Shown here: positions 8,547 through 17,204 of the stretch, one piece after another
How the letters are laid out: each line of letters begins with the position of its first letter
Position numbering within the stretch: the first letter of the stretch is position 1
Origin: JBBROS01 sp038229135
GTDB lineage: Bacteria; Pseudomonadota; Alphaproteobacteria; Acetobacterales; Acetobacteraceae
Direction: 5' to 3'
Assembly (NCBI GenBank): GCA_038229135.1
Contig: JBBROS010000011.1
Coordinates: 28,391-92,390 of the forward strand
DNA length: 64,000 nucleotides
The notes under the pieces: generated by a model
What the model saw: only the letters and a program-made list of their open reading frames with translations
Told to the model about the DNA's origin: nothing
The model's database searches: none
Program-made: the position numbers and the translations under genes

Positions 8547-8634
8547 CGTCGTCGCGAGAGAAGCGTGACGGCCCAGGGGCGCCGAGAGCAGTCTCGTCGT
8601 TCCTGGACCGGCGCGCCTTCGGCTCGCGACGACG
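8547..8634. repeat. Imperfect palindromic element
   Basis: Outer arms CGTCGTCGCGAG (8547-8558) and CTCGCGACGACG (8623-8634) are perfect inverted repeats about 64 bp apart; the inner part is only partly self-complementary. It sits between two convergent genes and resembles the more perfect palindrome at 23978-24063. Confidence 0.55.
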
Positions 8635-8663
8635 GGTCGCAAAGATGTGGCCGGACGCGACGT

Positions 8664-9902
8664 CTATCGTGCGACCCGGCGCTCCACCAGGCGCTGGGCT
8701 TCGTCCATCGCGCGCTGCGGGTCCATGCCGGCCTGGAGCACCTTCAGCACGTGCTCCAGCACCACCTGTTGGATCTCGGGTGTCTTGACCTCGTGGCCGG
8801 TGACGAGTTGGGAGACGCTGTAGGCGCCTTGCGCGTCGTATGTCTCGAGCCACGGGGCACGCGCCTTCTCCTCGGCGGTCCGCTCTGCCTGGAGGGCCGT
8901 GTCGGTACCGAGCGTGTCCTGCATCGCGCGCTGCTGCTCGGGCTCCAGCAGCCACTTCAGGAACACGATCGAGGCGTCCTTCGCCTTCGTGTTCGCGTTG
9001 ATGACGAGCGCGGTGAGGATCAACCCCTGCTCGCGGTTCGGGAATGGGGAGAAGGCGGCGGCGAGCGGGAGGGCCGGGTTGGATTGCTTGAAGATCGTCG
9101 GCACGGCGCCGTTGTCGACCTCCATGGCGAGCTTGCCCTCCCAGAACATGCGGCGGTACGTCGCGGCATCCGTGCCCTTGGGGGTGGCGCCGGAGTCGTA
9201 CATCGCCTTGTAGGCCCGCACGCCGTCGACCACCTTGGGCGAGTTGATGGTCAGCGTGCCGTCGGGCAGGCTCCAGCGGCCGCCAAAGCCGTAGACGAAG
9301 TTGCAGAGGTCCTGCCAGAACCCCGCCCGCTCGGCCATGGTCGCGCGGAAAGCGAAGCCGTAGGCGCCATCCTTCGTGGCCTCGCGCGCGACACGGAGGA
9401 ACTCCTCAAAGGTCTTGGGCGGAGTGCCGCCGGGCAGGAGCGTTGGGTTGTAGAGCAGGGCGTAGCTGGTGGTGTCGAACACCACGGCATATCGCTTGCC
9501 GTCGATCTTGAGAGCGCGGTCGGCGGGGCGGAAGCGGTATTGCCGCTCGTCGATGATGTTGTCGAGCGGGACCACGCGCTTGCCGGCGACGGCGGCGAAG
9601 TAGTCGATGTAGTCGAACCGGATCACGTCCGGCCCGCCGCCGCCGCCCATCTGGGTGAAGACGGTGTTGGCCATGGCGGCGAACGTCATGGCGACCGGCT
9701 GCACCTCGATGCGGGACTGGCTCGCGTTGAAGCGCTCTACGATCGCCCGCATTCGGTCGCCGCGGCCGGCCTCGGTGAAGATGGCGGCGGCGAAGGTGAC
9801 GACGTCCTTCGGCTGGGCTGCCGCCATGCGCGGGGCTGCAGCGCCAAGGAGCAGCGCACTCGCAGCTGCGACGAAGGTCCGCGTGGTGACGAGCATCGTC
9901 AT
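8664..9902 (-). CDS. ABC sugar-type extracellular solute-binding protein
   Basis: A 412-residue exported protein of solute-binding family 1 (the MalE/UgpB cluster), which captures a substrate, usually a sugar or polyol, for an ABC importer. A signal peptide is seen (MTMLVTTRTFVAAASALLLGAAAPRMAAAQ). The mature part has family features such as PDVIRFDYIDYFAAV, YAVVFDTTSYALLYNP, and a C-terminal FLKWLLEPEQQRAMQDTLG. The start at 9902 has GGAGG five bases upstream. No permease or ATPase gene is adjacent, so it is an orphan binding protein here and its substrate is unknown. Confidence 0.88.
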   Translation of the reverse strand: MTMLVTTRTFVAAASALLLGAAAPRMAAAQPKDVVTFAAAIFTEAGRGDRMRAIVERFNASQSRIEVQPVAMTFAAMANTVFTQMGGGGGPDVIRFDYIDYFAAVAGKRVVPLDNIIDERQYRFRPADRALKIDGKRYAVVFDTTSYALLYNPTLLPGGTPPKTFEEFLRVAREATKDGAYGFAFRATMAERAGFWQDLCNFVYGFGGRWSLPDGTLTINSPKVVDGVRAYKAMYDSGATPKGTDAATYRRMFWEGKLAMEVDNGAVPTIFKQSNPALPLAAAFSPFPNREQGLILTALVINANTKAKDASIVFLKWLLEPEQQRAMQDTLGTDTALQAERTAEEKARAPWLETYDAQGAYSVSQLVTGHEVKTPEIQQVVLEHVLKVLQAGMDPQRAMDEAQRLVERRVAR

Positions 9903-10092
9903 CGTTTCCTCCCAAGCGCCCGCTCGCCCTGCTCGAACGGCGGGCTTGTGTGTGGACAGCGGAACCGTCCCACACGGGTCCGGCAGAGGCAACGCTCCCG
10001 GCGCGCCATGGCCGAGGCAGCTCATGATCCGCCGCGCGTGACTGGCAGAAGGCGCCGAGTGGCGCTACATGCAGCTTTGCGCGGCACCGTGC

Positions 10093-10165
10093 GGGCCTGT
10101 AGCTCAGTTGGTAGAGCGTCCGACTTTTAATCGGATTGTCGTGGGTTCGATCCCCACCGGGCCCA
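10093..10165 (+). tRNA. tRNA-Lys (UUU)
   Basis: A complete cloverleaf can be folded over 73 nt. The acceptor stem is GGGCCTG/CGGGCCC with one G-T pair, the D-arm GCTC...GAGC, the anticodon stem TCCGA/TCGGA, the T-arm GTGGG-TTCGATC-CCCAC, and the discriminator A at 10165. The anticodon TTT is at 10126-10128, so it reads AAA/AAG lysine codons. CCA is not encoded. It stands alone between the binding-protein gene and the chemoreceptor gene; nothing else is seen in the 330 bp between those two genes. Confidence 0.97.
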
Positions 10166-10232
10166 TTTCGGCCGGAAAGCTGGCGTTAAGGCGGGCGGAG
10201 TTAGGTTCGGGGCCTCAATTCCGAGGACCGCC

Positions 10233-12626
10233 ATGTCCCTCAGTACGCGTATTCTCTCCGTCGTCGTCCTCCTGGCCACGATGCTCACCGGGCTTCTCGT
10301 CGCCGACCTGGTGCCGGCATGGCGCGGGGCAAACCAGGCTGCGGCGAGCCTTCGGCTCAATTCGGCGAGCCATGCGCTGGTGCGGGCGGCCGGCGCGTTG
10401 GCGGCCGAGCGGGGCCTGATGAGTGGCATCCTCGCCTCGCGCGGGTCTGCATCGGGCCCTGTGTCCGCCGAGCTGCGGGCCGCCATCGTCGCCCGGCGGG
10501 AGGAGGCGGGGTCGGCGCTCGAGACGGCGCGCCTTGCCCTGTCCGGGGGGCGGGGCGGCGGCGCCGGGCTGGCGTTGGACAAGGCGGTCGAGGAGCGGGT
10601 CGGGTCGCTGGCCCGTCTGCGGGAGGCGGCCGACAAGGGGCTGGCCGGCACGGGCCCTGGCGTTCCGGCTCCGACCTGGTTTGCCGGCGCCACCGCGGCG
10701 ATCGACGCGGTCGTGGCCCGGCGGCGGGCCCATGATTCCGCCGCCGGCACCGTCGCGCTGGCGACGCGGCTGATCGCCACGCGCGATCGCCTGGCCGAGA
10801 CGAGCGAATTCGCTGGCCGGCTGCGGGGTTCGGTCAACCAGTTCATCAGCCGTGGCACCCCGGCGACCGGAGGCGACAGCCAGCAGATCGGCATCCTCGT
10901 GGGCCGGGTGGACGGCGCCTGGGCCGAGATCGACTCGTTGCTCGAGGGGCTGCCGCCCGCCGTCCGCGCGAAGGTGCTCGAGGCACGGGAGGGTTGGCAC
11001 ACCGCGTTCGCGCCGATGCGTGGCGCGATCCTGCGCGCCGCCGGCACGGGCGATCCCTGGCCGGCGGCGGCCTCGGATTGGTTCCGCGAGGCGACCTCCG
11101 CGATCGCGTTGCTGCTCGAGGCGCAGGCGGCGAGCGGGTCCGCGGTCGAGGCGGCGCTCGCTGCCGAGCGGGACGCGGCGGAGCAGGGTGTTCTGGTTGC
11201 AGCCGGGATGCTGGGGCTGGGCGTGACCGCCGTGCTGGCCGCGCTGTGGTATATCCGGCGCCGGGTGGTGGCACCGCTGCGCCAGGTGATCGGCGTGATC
11301 AACCGGCTGGGGGCGGACGACCTCGAGGCGGAGCCGCCTGCGGCCCGGGGCACGGACGAGATCGCCCAGCTCTGCCGCGCCACCGCCCGGTTCCGCCAGA
11401 CCGCGCTCGATGCGAGGGCGTTGACGCAGGCGCGGGACGCCATGGTCGCCGAGCTTGCGCTGGAGCGGACGCGCGTCATCAAGGATATCGGCGACAGGGT
11501 CGAGACGATGTCCCGCGAGCTCATGCGACGCGTCGAGGAGCAGACGGGCCGCATGTCGAGCCTGTCGGGCGACGTGCACGGGAGTGCGTCGAGCATCGCG
11601 GAAACGGTGGCCGTCGTGGGCGCCGATGCCGGCCGCGTCCAGGAGAGTTCGAGCTCGGCCGCGATGAACGCGCGGGACCTGCAACTGGCGATCCAGGAAA
11701 TCGCCAAGCAGATGGAGCATGCGGCTGGCGCGACGCGGCATGCGGTCGAACAGTCGGGCGCTGCGCAGGAGATCTTCGCGGCGCTGCGTTCCAGCGTGGA
11801 CGAGATCGGCGAGGTTGCGGGGCTGATCTCCAAGCTCGCGGGGCGGACGAACCTGCTCGCGCTGAACGCGACGATCGAGGCGGCTCGCGCCGGGGAGGCT
11901 GGCCGGGGCTTTGCGGTGGTCGCGGGCGAGGTCAAGGCATTGGCGCTCGAGACGGCGCGGAGCACGGAGCGGATCGCGACCCGGATCGGCGCGATCGGCC
12001 CGGCGACGCAGCGTGCGGTTGTCGCGATGGCCGGCATCACGGACGCGGTCGGGTCGATCGACGAGATCGCCACGGCGGTAGCGGCCGCGGCCGAGCAGCA
12101 ATCCGTGGCCGTCGCGGCGGTCGCACAGGCTGTCGGGCACTCCAGCGAGGCCACGGGCCGCATGGCTTCAGGCGTGATCGCCGTGGCGGACGAGGCGCGG
12201 CAATGCGAGGCGGCGGCGGCCGACATGAAGTTGCTGGCGAGCGACATCTCGTCGCTGGTCATTTCGCTGAAGTCCGGGATCGTGAGCACGATGCGATCCA
12301 ACATCGCGGAGATGAACCAGCGGAGCGAGGTGCGCCACCCCGTCGAGCTGAAGGCCACGCTCGACCTCGGGGGCGCGGTCTATCCCGGCCTCGTGTGCGA
12401 CATCTCCGAAGGCGGCGCCCTGTTCCGGCCAGACCGGGCGCTGGCCGCGGGGAGTGCCATGGCGGGCATCCTTGCGGCGGAGGGACTGCCGCGGCTGCCG
12501 GTGCGGATCGTGGCGTCCGAGGGCGACGTGCACCTCGCCTTCACCAGCGGCACGGAAGCGGCGCTGCGTCAGGTCCAGGCCCTGATCGCGCGGGTGTGTG
12601 CCCGTGCCCTGCCCCGGGCCGCCTGA
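10233..12626 (+). CDS. Methyl-accepting chemotaxis protein with C-terminal PilZ domain
   Basis: A 797-residue membrane receptor. An N-terminal transmembrane helix (about 8-28) is followed by a periplasmic region starting AAERGLMSGILAS, which resembles the start of nitrate/nitrite-sensing (NIT-like) domains. A second helix lies near residues 318-340, then a HAMP domain (VVAPLRQVIGVINRL...). The long coiled-coil signalling domain has the conserved hairpin tip (AGRTNLLALNATIEAARAG), which contacts CheA and CheW. The last ~95 residues form a PilZ domain with RSEVRH (RxxxR) and DISEGG (DxSxxG), the cyclic-di-GMP binding motifs. This suggests a receptor whose signalling is modulated by c-di-GMP. 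No che genes are nearby. Confidence 0.93.
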   Translation: MSLSTRILSVVVLLATMLTGLLVADLVPAWRGANQAAASLRLNSASHALVRAAGALAAERGLMSGILASRGSASGPVSAELRAAIVARREEAGSALETARLALSGGRGGGAGLALDKAVEERVGSLARLREAADKGLAGTGPGVPAPTWFAGATAAIDAVVARRRAHDSAAGTVALATRLIATRDRLAETSEFAGRLRGSVNQFISRGTPATGGDSQQIGILVGRVDGAWAEIDSLLEGLPPAVRAKVLEAREGWHTAFAPMRGAILRAAGTGDPWPAAASDWFREATSAIALLLEAQAASGSAVEAALAAERDAAEQGVLVAAGMLGLGVTAVLAALWYIRRRVVAPLRQVIGVINRLGADDLEAEPPAARGTDEIAQLCRATARFRQTALDARALTQARDAMVAELALERTRVIKDIGDRVETMSRELMRRVEEQTGRMSSLSGDVHGSASSIAETVAVVGADAGRVQESSSSAAMNARDLQLAIQEIAKQMEHAAGATRHAVEQSGAAQEIFAALRSSVDEIGEVAGLISKLAGRTNLLALNATIEAARAGEAGRGFAVVAGEVKALALETARSTERIATRIGAIGPATQRAVVAMAGITDAVGSIDEIATAVAAAAEQQSVAVAAVAQAVGHSSEATGRMASGVIAVADEARQCEAAAADMKLLASDISSLVISLKSGIVSTMRSNIAEMNQRSEVRHPVELKATLDLGGAVYPGLVCDISEGGALFRPDRALAAGSAMAGILAAEGLPRLPVRIVASEGDVHLAFTSGTEAALRQVQALIARVCARALPRAA

Positions 12627-12678
12627 GCGGGGCTGCGCCGCGCCGTCGGGCGGGCGCGCGCGGTGGTATCCGCCCCGG

Positions 12679-13986
12679 TCAGCCTGCGGTTGCCCGGGTG
12701 AAACGCTCCAGCCGAAACGGCGTGGGGTCCACCACCGGGGCGTCGTTCACGACCATATCTGCCATCAGCCGCCCGGCGCCGGGGCCGATGCCGAAGCCGT
12801 GGCCGGAGAAGCCGGTGGCGAGGTGGAAGCCCGGGGTGCCGGGGACGGGGCCGATGACGGGGATGCCGTCGGGGGTTGCGTCGATCATGCCGCCCCATGT
12901 CCCGGTCACCTTCATGCCGGCGAAGACGGGGAGCACGCGGGCGAGGTCTCGGGTGACGAAGTCGAGGCTGGCTTGGTTGGGGGCGGGGTCCAGGACGCGG
13001 GTGGCTTCGAACGGGGTGGGGTCGTCCATGCCCCAGCTCCGCTTGGTGCGGAGCTCGGCGAGGAAGCTGGCATCGAGGCGCAGCTTCAGTTCGCGGCGGT
13101 TCTGCAGGAAGGACCGCCCGAAGTGCGGCAGCTGGCGGAAGCTGTCGGGGGTGATGGGCGTGATGGATGCGTTGCGCCGGGCGATGGTGTAGCCGCCATC
13201 GGTGCGCTTGCGGATGGCCCAGTGCTGGCCGCCGCTGGTGACCTCGGGGCCGGGCAGCGGGGCGGTGCGCATGACGGAGCCGAGCACGCGGAGCTGGGGC
13301 AGATCGACGCCCTGGTTGCCGCAGAACAGGCGGGACCAGGCGCCACCCGCGAGCACGGCGCCCTCGCAGGCGATGCGGCCGCGCTCGGTGATGACGCCTG
13401 CGACGCGCCCCGCCTGCAGGTCGAGCCCCCGGGCGGCGCAGCCTTCGAGCACGATGCCGCCCAGGCGGCGGAGCGCGGCGACCATGGCGGGCACGGCCTG
13501 GTGCGGCTCGGCACGGCCGTCCTGCGGTGTGTGCACCCCGCCCACGAAGGACACGGCGGCACCGGGCACGATGGCGGCGGCCTCCGCGGCCGAGAGCACG
13601 CGCGTGCCGGTCTGATACTCCCGGACGCTGTCCAGCCAGGCGGTGTGGACCCCCATCTCGGCGTCCGTTTCGGCCACGTAGGCGGTGCCGGCGCGGCGGA
13701 AGCCGACATCGGCTCCCACGCGGGGGGCCATGCGGTCCCACATGCGCACGCTTTCCATGGCGAGCGGGATCTCGGCCGGGTCCCGGCCCGTGGTGCGGCA
13801 CCAGCCCCAGTTGCGGCTGGACTGCTCGGCGGCCACGCGGCCCTTCTCGAGCACGACCACGGCCACCCCGCGCTCGGCGAGCGACAGGGCCGTGCTGATC
13901 CCGATCACCCCGGCGCCGATGATGACGATGCCGGTGCGGCGGGGCAGCTCCTGGTCGGTGTCGGCCGGGTCGAGCAGGTGGTTCAT
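12679..13986 (-). CDS. FAD-dependent oxidoreductase (DAO family)
   Basis: A 435-residue flavoenzyme of the D-amino-acid-oxidase/glycine-oxidase type. The N-terminal Rossmann motif is IVIIGAGVIGISTAL with the ribose-binding VVVLEKG. Family segments RNWGWCRTTGRDPAEI and TWGGMIDATPDGIPVIGPVPG and a C-terminal GFSGHGFGIGPGAGRLMADM close the FAD domain. The likely reaction is oxidation of an amine or amino acid, but the substrate is not evident. The start at 13986 (MNHLLDP) is the first before the Rossmann motif. It is divergent from an amino-acid binding protein, which may point to a shared amino-acid role. Confidence 0.9.
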   Translation of the reverse strand: MNHLLDPADTDQELPRRTGIVIIGAGVIGISTALSLAERGVAVVVLEKGRVAAEQSSRNWGWCRTTGRDPAEIPLAMESVRMWDRMAPRVGADVGFRRAGTAYVAETDAEMGVHTAWLDSVREYQTGTRVLSAAEAAAIVPGAAVSFVGGVHTPQDGRAEPHQAVPAMVAALRRLGGIVLEGCAARGLDLQAGRVAGVITERGRIACEGAVLAGGAWSRLFCGNQGVDLPQLRVLGSVMRTAPLPGPEVTSGGQHWAIRKRTDGGYTIARRNASITPITPDSFRQLPHFGRSFLQNRRELKLRLDASFLAELRTKRSWGMDDPTPFEATRVLDPAPNQASLDFVTRDLARVLPVFAGMKVTGTWGGMIDATPDGIPVIGPVPGTPGFHLATGFSGHGFGIGPGAGRLMADMVVNDAPVVDPTPFRLERFTRATAG

Positions 13987-14044
13987 GCGTTTGCACCGGG
14001 TGGCGTTCGGGGTGCTAGGCTCGCACCAACCCGGGGGAATGGCC

Positions 14045-15058
14045 ATGGTCCGATTGATGCTGGCGGCGCTGCTTCTGGTTTCGGCCGCGGAGGGCGCTCG
14101 GGGGCAGAGCGGCTCGACGACGCTCGATGCGGTTCGGGCGCGGGGGCAGCTCGTGTGCGGCATCTCGGGCGAGATCACGGGGTTCTCGCTGCCGGACAGC
14201 CGGGGCGTGATGCAGGGGCTGGACGCGGATGGCTGCAGGGCGATCGCGGCGGCGGCGCTTGGGGATGCGACGAAGGTGCGCTTCCTGCCGCTCTCGGCGC
14301 AGAACCGGTTCACGGCGCTGCAGTCGGGCGAGATCGACGTGCTGATCCGCAACACTGGCTGGTCGTTGACGCGGGAGGCGAGCCTGGGGCTGCTGTTCGC
14401 GGCGACGAACTTCTGGGACGGCACGAGCCTGATCGTGAAGACCGCGAGCGGGGTCAAGAGCGTGAAGGAGCTCAACGGCGCGAGCATCTGCGTGCGGCCG
14501 GGCACGAGCACGGAGCTGGACCTGGCCGATTGGGCGCGGACGCAGAAGATCGCCTTCACCCCGGTGCAGATCGGCGGGGTGAACGAGATCCAGCAGGCGT
14601 TCCTGGCAGGTCGGTGCGACGCGTTCACGACGGACAGCTCGCAGCTGGCCGGGTTCCGCTATGCGCAGGGGCCTCGGGCGGCGGAGCTGAGCATCCTGCC
14701 CGAGCCGATCGGGGTGGGCCCCTCGGGCAGCATGGTCCGCAAGGGCGACGACAAGTGGTACGACCTGGTGCGCTGGGTGCATTACGCGCAGGTGGCAGCC
14801 GAGAACCTCGGCGTTGGCCAGGCGAACGTGGAGGAGTTCGCGGCGTCCGCCAACCCGGACGTGCGTCGGCTGCTCGGGCTCGAGGCGGAGCTGGGCAAGG
14901 CGCTGGGGGTGGACAACCGCTGGGCCTACTCCGTGGTGAAGCAGGTGGGCAATTACGGGGACATGTGGGAGCGCTCGATCACGCCGATCGGGCTCGCGCG
15001 GGGGCCGAACGCGTTGTGGACCAAGGGCGGGCTGCAGTTCGCGCCGCCGCTGCGGTAG
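14045..15058 (+). CDS. aapJ: General L-amino-acid ABC transporter substrate-binding protein
   Basis: A 337-residue periplasmic binding protein of the AapJ/BztA type, which binds polar L-amino acids for an ABC importer. After a signal peptide (MVRLMLAALLLVSAAEGARGQ) it has TLDAVRARGQLVCGISGEITGFS, DVLIRNTGWSLTREASLG, CVRPGTSTELDLADW and NRWAYSVVKQVGNYGDMWER, all characteristic of this subfamily. An ATG six bases upstream is in frame but sits too close to the GGGGG ribosome-binding site, so 14045 is preferred. The aapQMP permease and ATPase genes are absent, so it is separated from any transporter. Confidence 0.9.
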   Translation: MVRLMLAALLLVSAAEGARGQSGSTTLDAVRARGQLVCGISGEITGFSLPDSRGVMQGLDADGCRAIAAAALGDATKVRFLPLSAQNRFTALQSGEIDVLIRNTGWSLTREASLGLLFAATNFWDGTSLIVKTASGVKSVKELNGASICVRPGTSTELDLADWARTQKIAFTPVQIGGVNEIQQAFLAGRCDAFTTDSSQLAGFRYAQGPRAAELSILPEPIGVGPSGSMVRKGDDKWYDLVRWVHYAQVAAENLGVGQANVEEFAASANPDVRRLLGLEAELGKALGVDNRWAYSVVKQVGNYGDMWERSITPIGLARGPNALWTKGGLQFAPPLR

Positions 15059-15061
15059 CGA

Positions 15062-16234
15062 TCAGGCGAGCGGCATGCGGAATGTGAAGCGCGTCTCGGC
15101 CGCATCGGACGCGACCTCGAGCGTGCCGCCATGGGCGCGCGCGATCTCGCTGCAGATGTAGAGGCCCAGGCCGAGGCCCTGGAGGCCGGGGCGGAGCGAG
15201 CCGCGGACGAAGGGCTCGAAGATCGTGCCCACGACCTGGGGCGGGATGGGCTCGCCGGCATTGGCAACCGAGAGCTCGAAGGTGCCGCCCGACGTGCGGG
15301 CCTCGACGCGGATAGGGCTTGCGGTGGCGCCGTGGGTGAGGGCGGTGCCGACGAGGTTGGAGGCGAGCTGGCCGATCCGCCCCGGGTCGCAGTCGATGGG
15401 TTCGTCGATGTCGAAATGCGATACGATCGGGCGCTCGCCGGCGGTGGTCTGCAGCTCGGCCACCACCTGCTCCAGCACGGGCGTGAGCGGCATGCGGGTG
15501 CGCTCGAGCGCCAGGCCGCTGCCGAGGCGGCCGCGGGCGAAGTCCAGCACGTTGTCGATCAGCCCGGCCATCCGCTGCACGCTGCCCTGGACCAGGCCGA
15601 CGATCATCGTCGAGCGCTCATCCAGCGGGGCCTTGCGGAGCAAGTGCATGCCGCCGCCGATGGCGGCCAGCGGGTTGCGGAGGTCGTGGCCCAGCACGGC
15701 GATGAATTGCTCGCGAAGTGCCGAGGTGGCGCGCTCGTCCATGAGGCTTGCCTGGATGGTGGCATTGAGCGCGTGGAGCTGGCGCTGCGCGTCCTCGGCG
15801 GCGGTGCGGGCGGCCACCAGCTCGCGCTCGTAGCGGCGCCGCTCGGTGGCGTTGAAGATGGTGATCCGGGTGAAGATGTGCTGGCCCTCGGGCCCGCGGC
15901 GCTCCGTGGCGTTGACGAGCACGGGCAGGCGTGCGCCGTCCTTGCACTGGAAGTCGAGCGCCACTTCGTTGAAGTGGCCCTGCAGCCGGAGCAGCGGGGC
16001 GAAGTGGGTTTCGTAGAAGATCCGGCTCGCGGTGCTCAGCAAGGCATGCAGGTGCTGGCCGATGAGGGCCTGCTTGTCCTGCCGGAGCCAGGTGGCGACG
16101 GTGGCGTTGGCCTTGAACACGCGCCCGTTCGGCTCGAGGGACAAGTATCCGCACGGCGCGTTCTCGTACAGGTCCTCGAGGTCCTCGTGCGACCCCGGCT
16201 CCTGCTTGACGTCAGACAAAGGCCCGGATCGCAT
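15062..16234 (-). CDS. PAS-domain sensor histidine kinase
   Basis: A 390-residue soluble histidine kinase. A PAS domain spans roughly residues 20-135 (ENAPCGYLSLEPNGRVFKAN...), then a coiled-coil linker, the H-box LGHDLRNPLAAIGGGMHLL with phospho-acceptor His183, and a C-terminal ATPase domain with GLGLGLYICSEIARAHGG. In the N-box (SNLVGTALTHG) the usual Asn of the NAxxH core is Thr297, which could weaken Mg-ATP binding. The ATG at 16234 overlaps the end of the upstream RsbQ-like hydrolase gene by 23 nt, so the pair is probably co-translated. No response-regulator gene is adjacent. Convergent with the amino-acid binding-protein gene, 3 bp away. Confidence 0.88.
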   Translation of the reverse strand: MRSGPLSDVKQEPGSHEDLEDLYENAPCGYLSLEPNGRVFKANATVATWLRQDKQALIGQHLHALLSTASRIFYETHFAPLLRLQGHFNEVALDFQCKDGARLPVLVNATERRGPEGQHIFTRITIFNATERRRYERELVAARTAAEDAQRQLHALNATIQASLMDERATSALREQFIAVLGHDLRNPLAAIGGGMHLLRKAPLDERSTMIVGLVQGSVQRMAGLIDNVLDFARGRLGSGLALERTRMPLTPVLEQVVAELQTTAGERPIVSHFDIDEPIDCDPGRIGQLASNLVGTALTHGATASPIRVEARTSGGTFELSVANAGEPIPPQVVGTIFEPFVRGSLRPGLQGLGLGLYICSEIARAHGGTLEVASDAAETRFTFRMPLA

Positions 16235-17012
16235 TGGCGACTTCGCCGGGGGCGCTGAGGTTCGGGCAGTGCCCTGTCGCCTGGAGCTGGACGAGGGTGC
16301 TCCCGGCGATGTGGCGATGCACGTAGTCGCCGACGGGCTTCGGCGCGATCGGGTCGTCGCTGCTTTGCAGGATGAGGGTGGGGGTGGCGATGGCAGCGAG
16401 GTCGGCGCGGTTGTCCGACGTGAAGGTGACGCGCGCGAAGTCCTTCGCGATGGCCGGGTCGGTGCGGCAGAAGCTGTTGGTGAGCTCCTCGGCAAGCTCC
16501 GGGCGGTCGGCGTTGCCGATGATCACGGGTGCCATGGTGGCGGACCATCCCATGTGGTTGTCGGAGAGGAACTCGAGCAGCTCCTCGATCTGGGGCGCCG
16601 TGAAGCCGCCGGTGTAGCCGTCCTCGTCGATATAGCGGGGAGACGGGCCGATCAGCACGAGGTGGCTGAACATCGAGGGCGCCTGGAGGGAGGCGAGCGC
16701 GCCTATCATGGCGCTGACGGAGTGGCCGACGAACACGGCGCGTTCGAGCCCGAGGGCCTGGCCGATCTCGACGATGTCCTGCGCGTAGCCCGAAAGGGAC
16801 GCGTATTTGGCCGGTTCGTAGGCGGAGAGGTCGGAATTGCCGGCGCCGACATGGTCGAACACGACGGTGCGGAAGCTGTCCTCGAAGGCCGGGGCGACGA
16901 AGCGCCACATGGCCTGGTCGCAGCCGAAGCCGTGGGCGAACAGCATCGTCCGCTCACCCACACCGCGGACCCGGACGTTGTTGCGCGACAGGATGTTTGG
17001 CGGCTGGTTCAT
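16212..17012 (-). CDS. RsbQ-like alpha/beta hydrolase
   Basis: A 266-residue alpha/beta hydrolase closely resembling RsbQ of Bacillus and its plant relatives D14/KAI2. The motif FAHGFGCDQAMWRFVAPAFED is typical. The catalytic triad is Ser98 (GHSVS), Asp219 or Asp220 (SSDDPIAP) and His248 (TGHCPN). In Bacillus, RsbQ acts with the PAS domain of RsbP as a two-part stress sensor. Here the partner gene directly downstream encodes a PAS histidine kinase, so a similar sensor module is inferred. The start is MNQPPNILSRNNV at 17012; an ATG 36 bases upstream is less family-like. Confidence 0.88.
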   Translation of the reverse strand: MNQPPNILSRNNVRVRGVGERTMLFAHGFGCDQAMWRFVAPAFEDSFRTVVFDHVGAGNSDLSAYEPAKYASLSGYAQDIVEIGQALGLERAVFVGHSVSAMIGALASLQAPSMFSHLVLIGPSPRYIDEDGYTGGFTAPQIEELLEFLSDNHMGWSATMAPVIIGNADRPELAEELTNSFCRTDPAIAKDFARVTFTSDNRADLAAIATPTLILQSSDDPIAPKPVGDYVHRHIAGSTLVQLQATGHCPNLSAPGEVANAIRAFV

Positions 17013-17204
17013 CGTACGCCCCTGTAACACGCGTACGCCCACGCACATAGCCGCGGGATCGGCGGTTCAGAACAGCCGCAGCGCCTGCCGAGGCGCAGCA
17101 CGTGCTCGTACTGTTTGCCGACATCGATGCCCATCCCGCGCGTGGCGGGCAGCGTAGGTGGCTGGGGGTGTCGCGGTGTCGGCTCGAGGAGGGGCAAGGG
17201 GTCG

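Noticed and set aside
17009..17197. Minus-strand open frame containing MGIDVGKQYEHVLRL, resembling the start of an IS110-type transposase
   Set aside because: Only about ten residues are suggestive, the DEDD catalytic residues are absent, and no inverted repeats or other transposase sequence are nearby.
17013..17204. Possible cobalamin riboswitch near cobD
   Set aside because: This gap is downstream of cobD, not upstream, and no B12-box sequence was recognised; the true upstream gap is only 46 bp.
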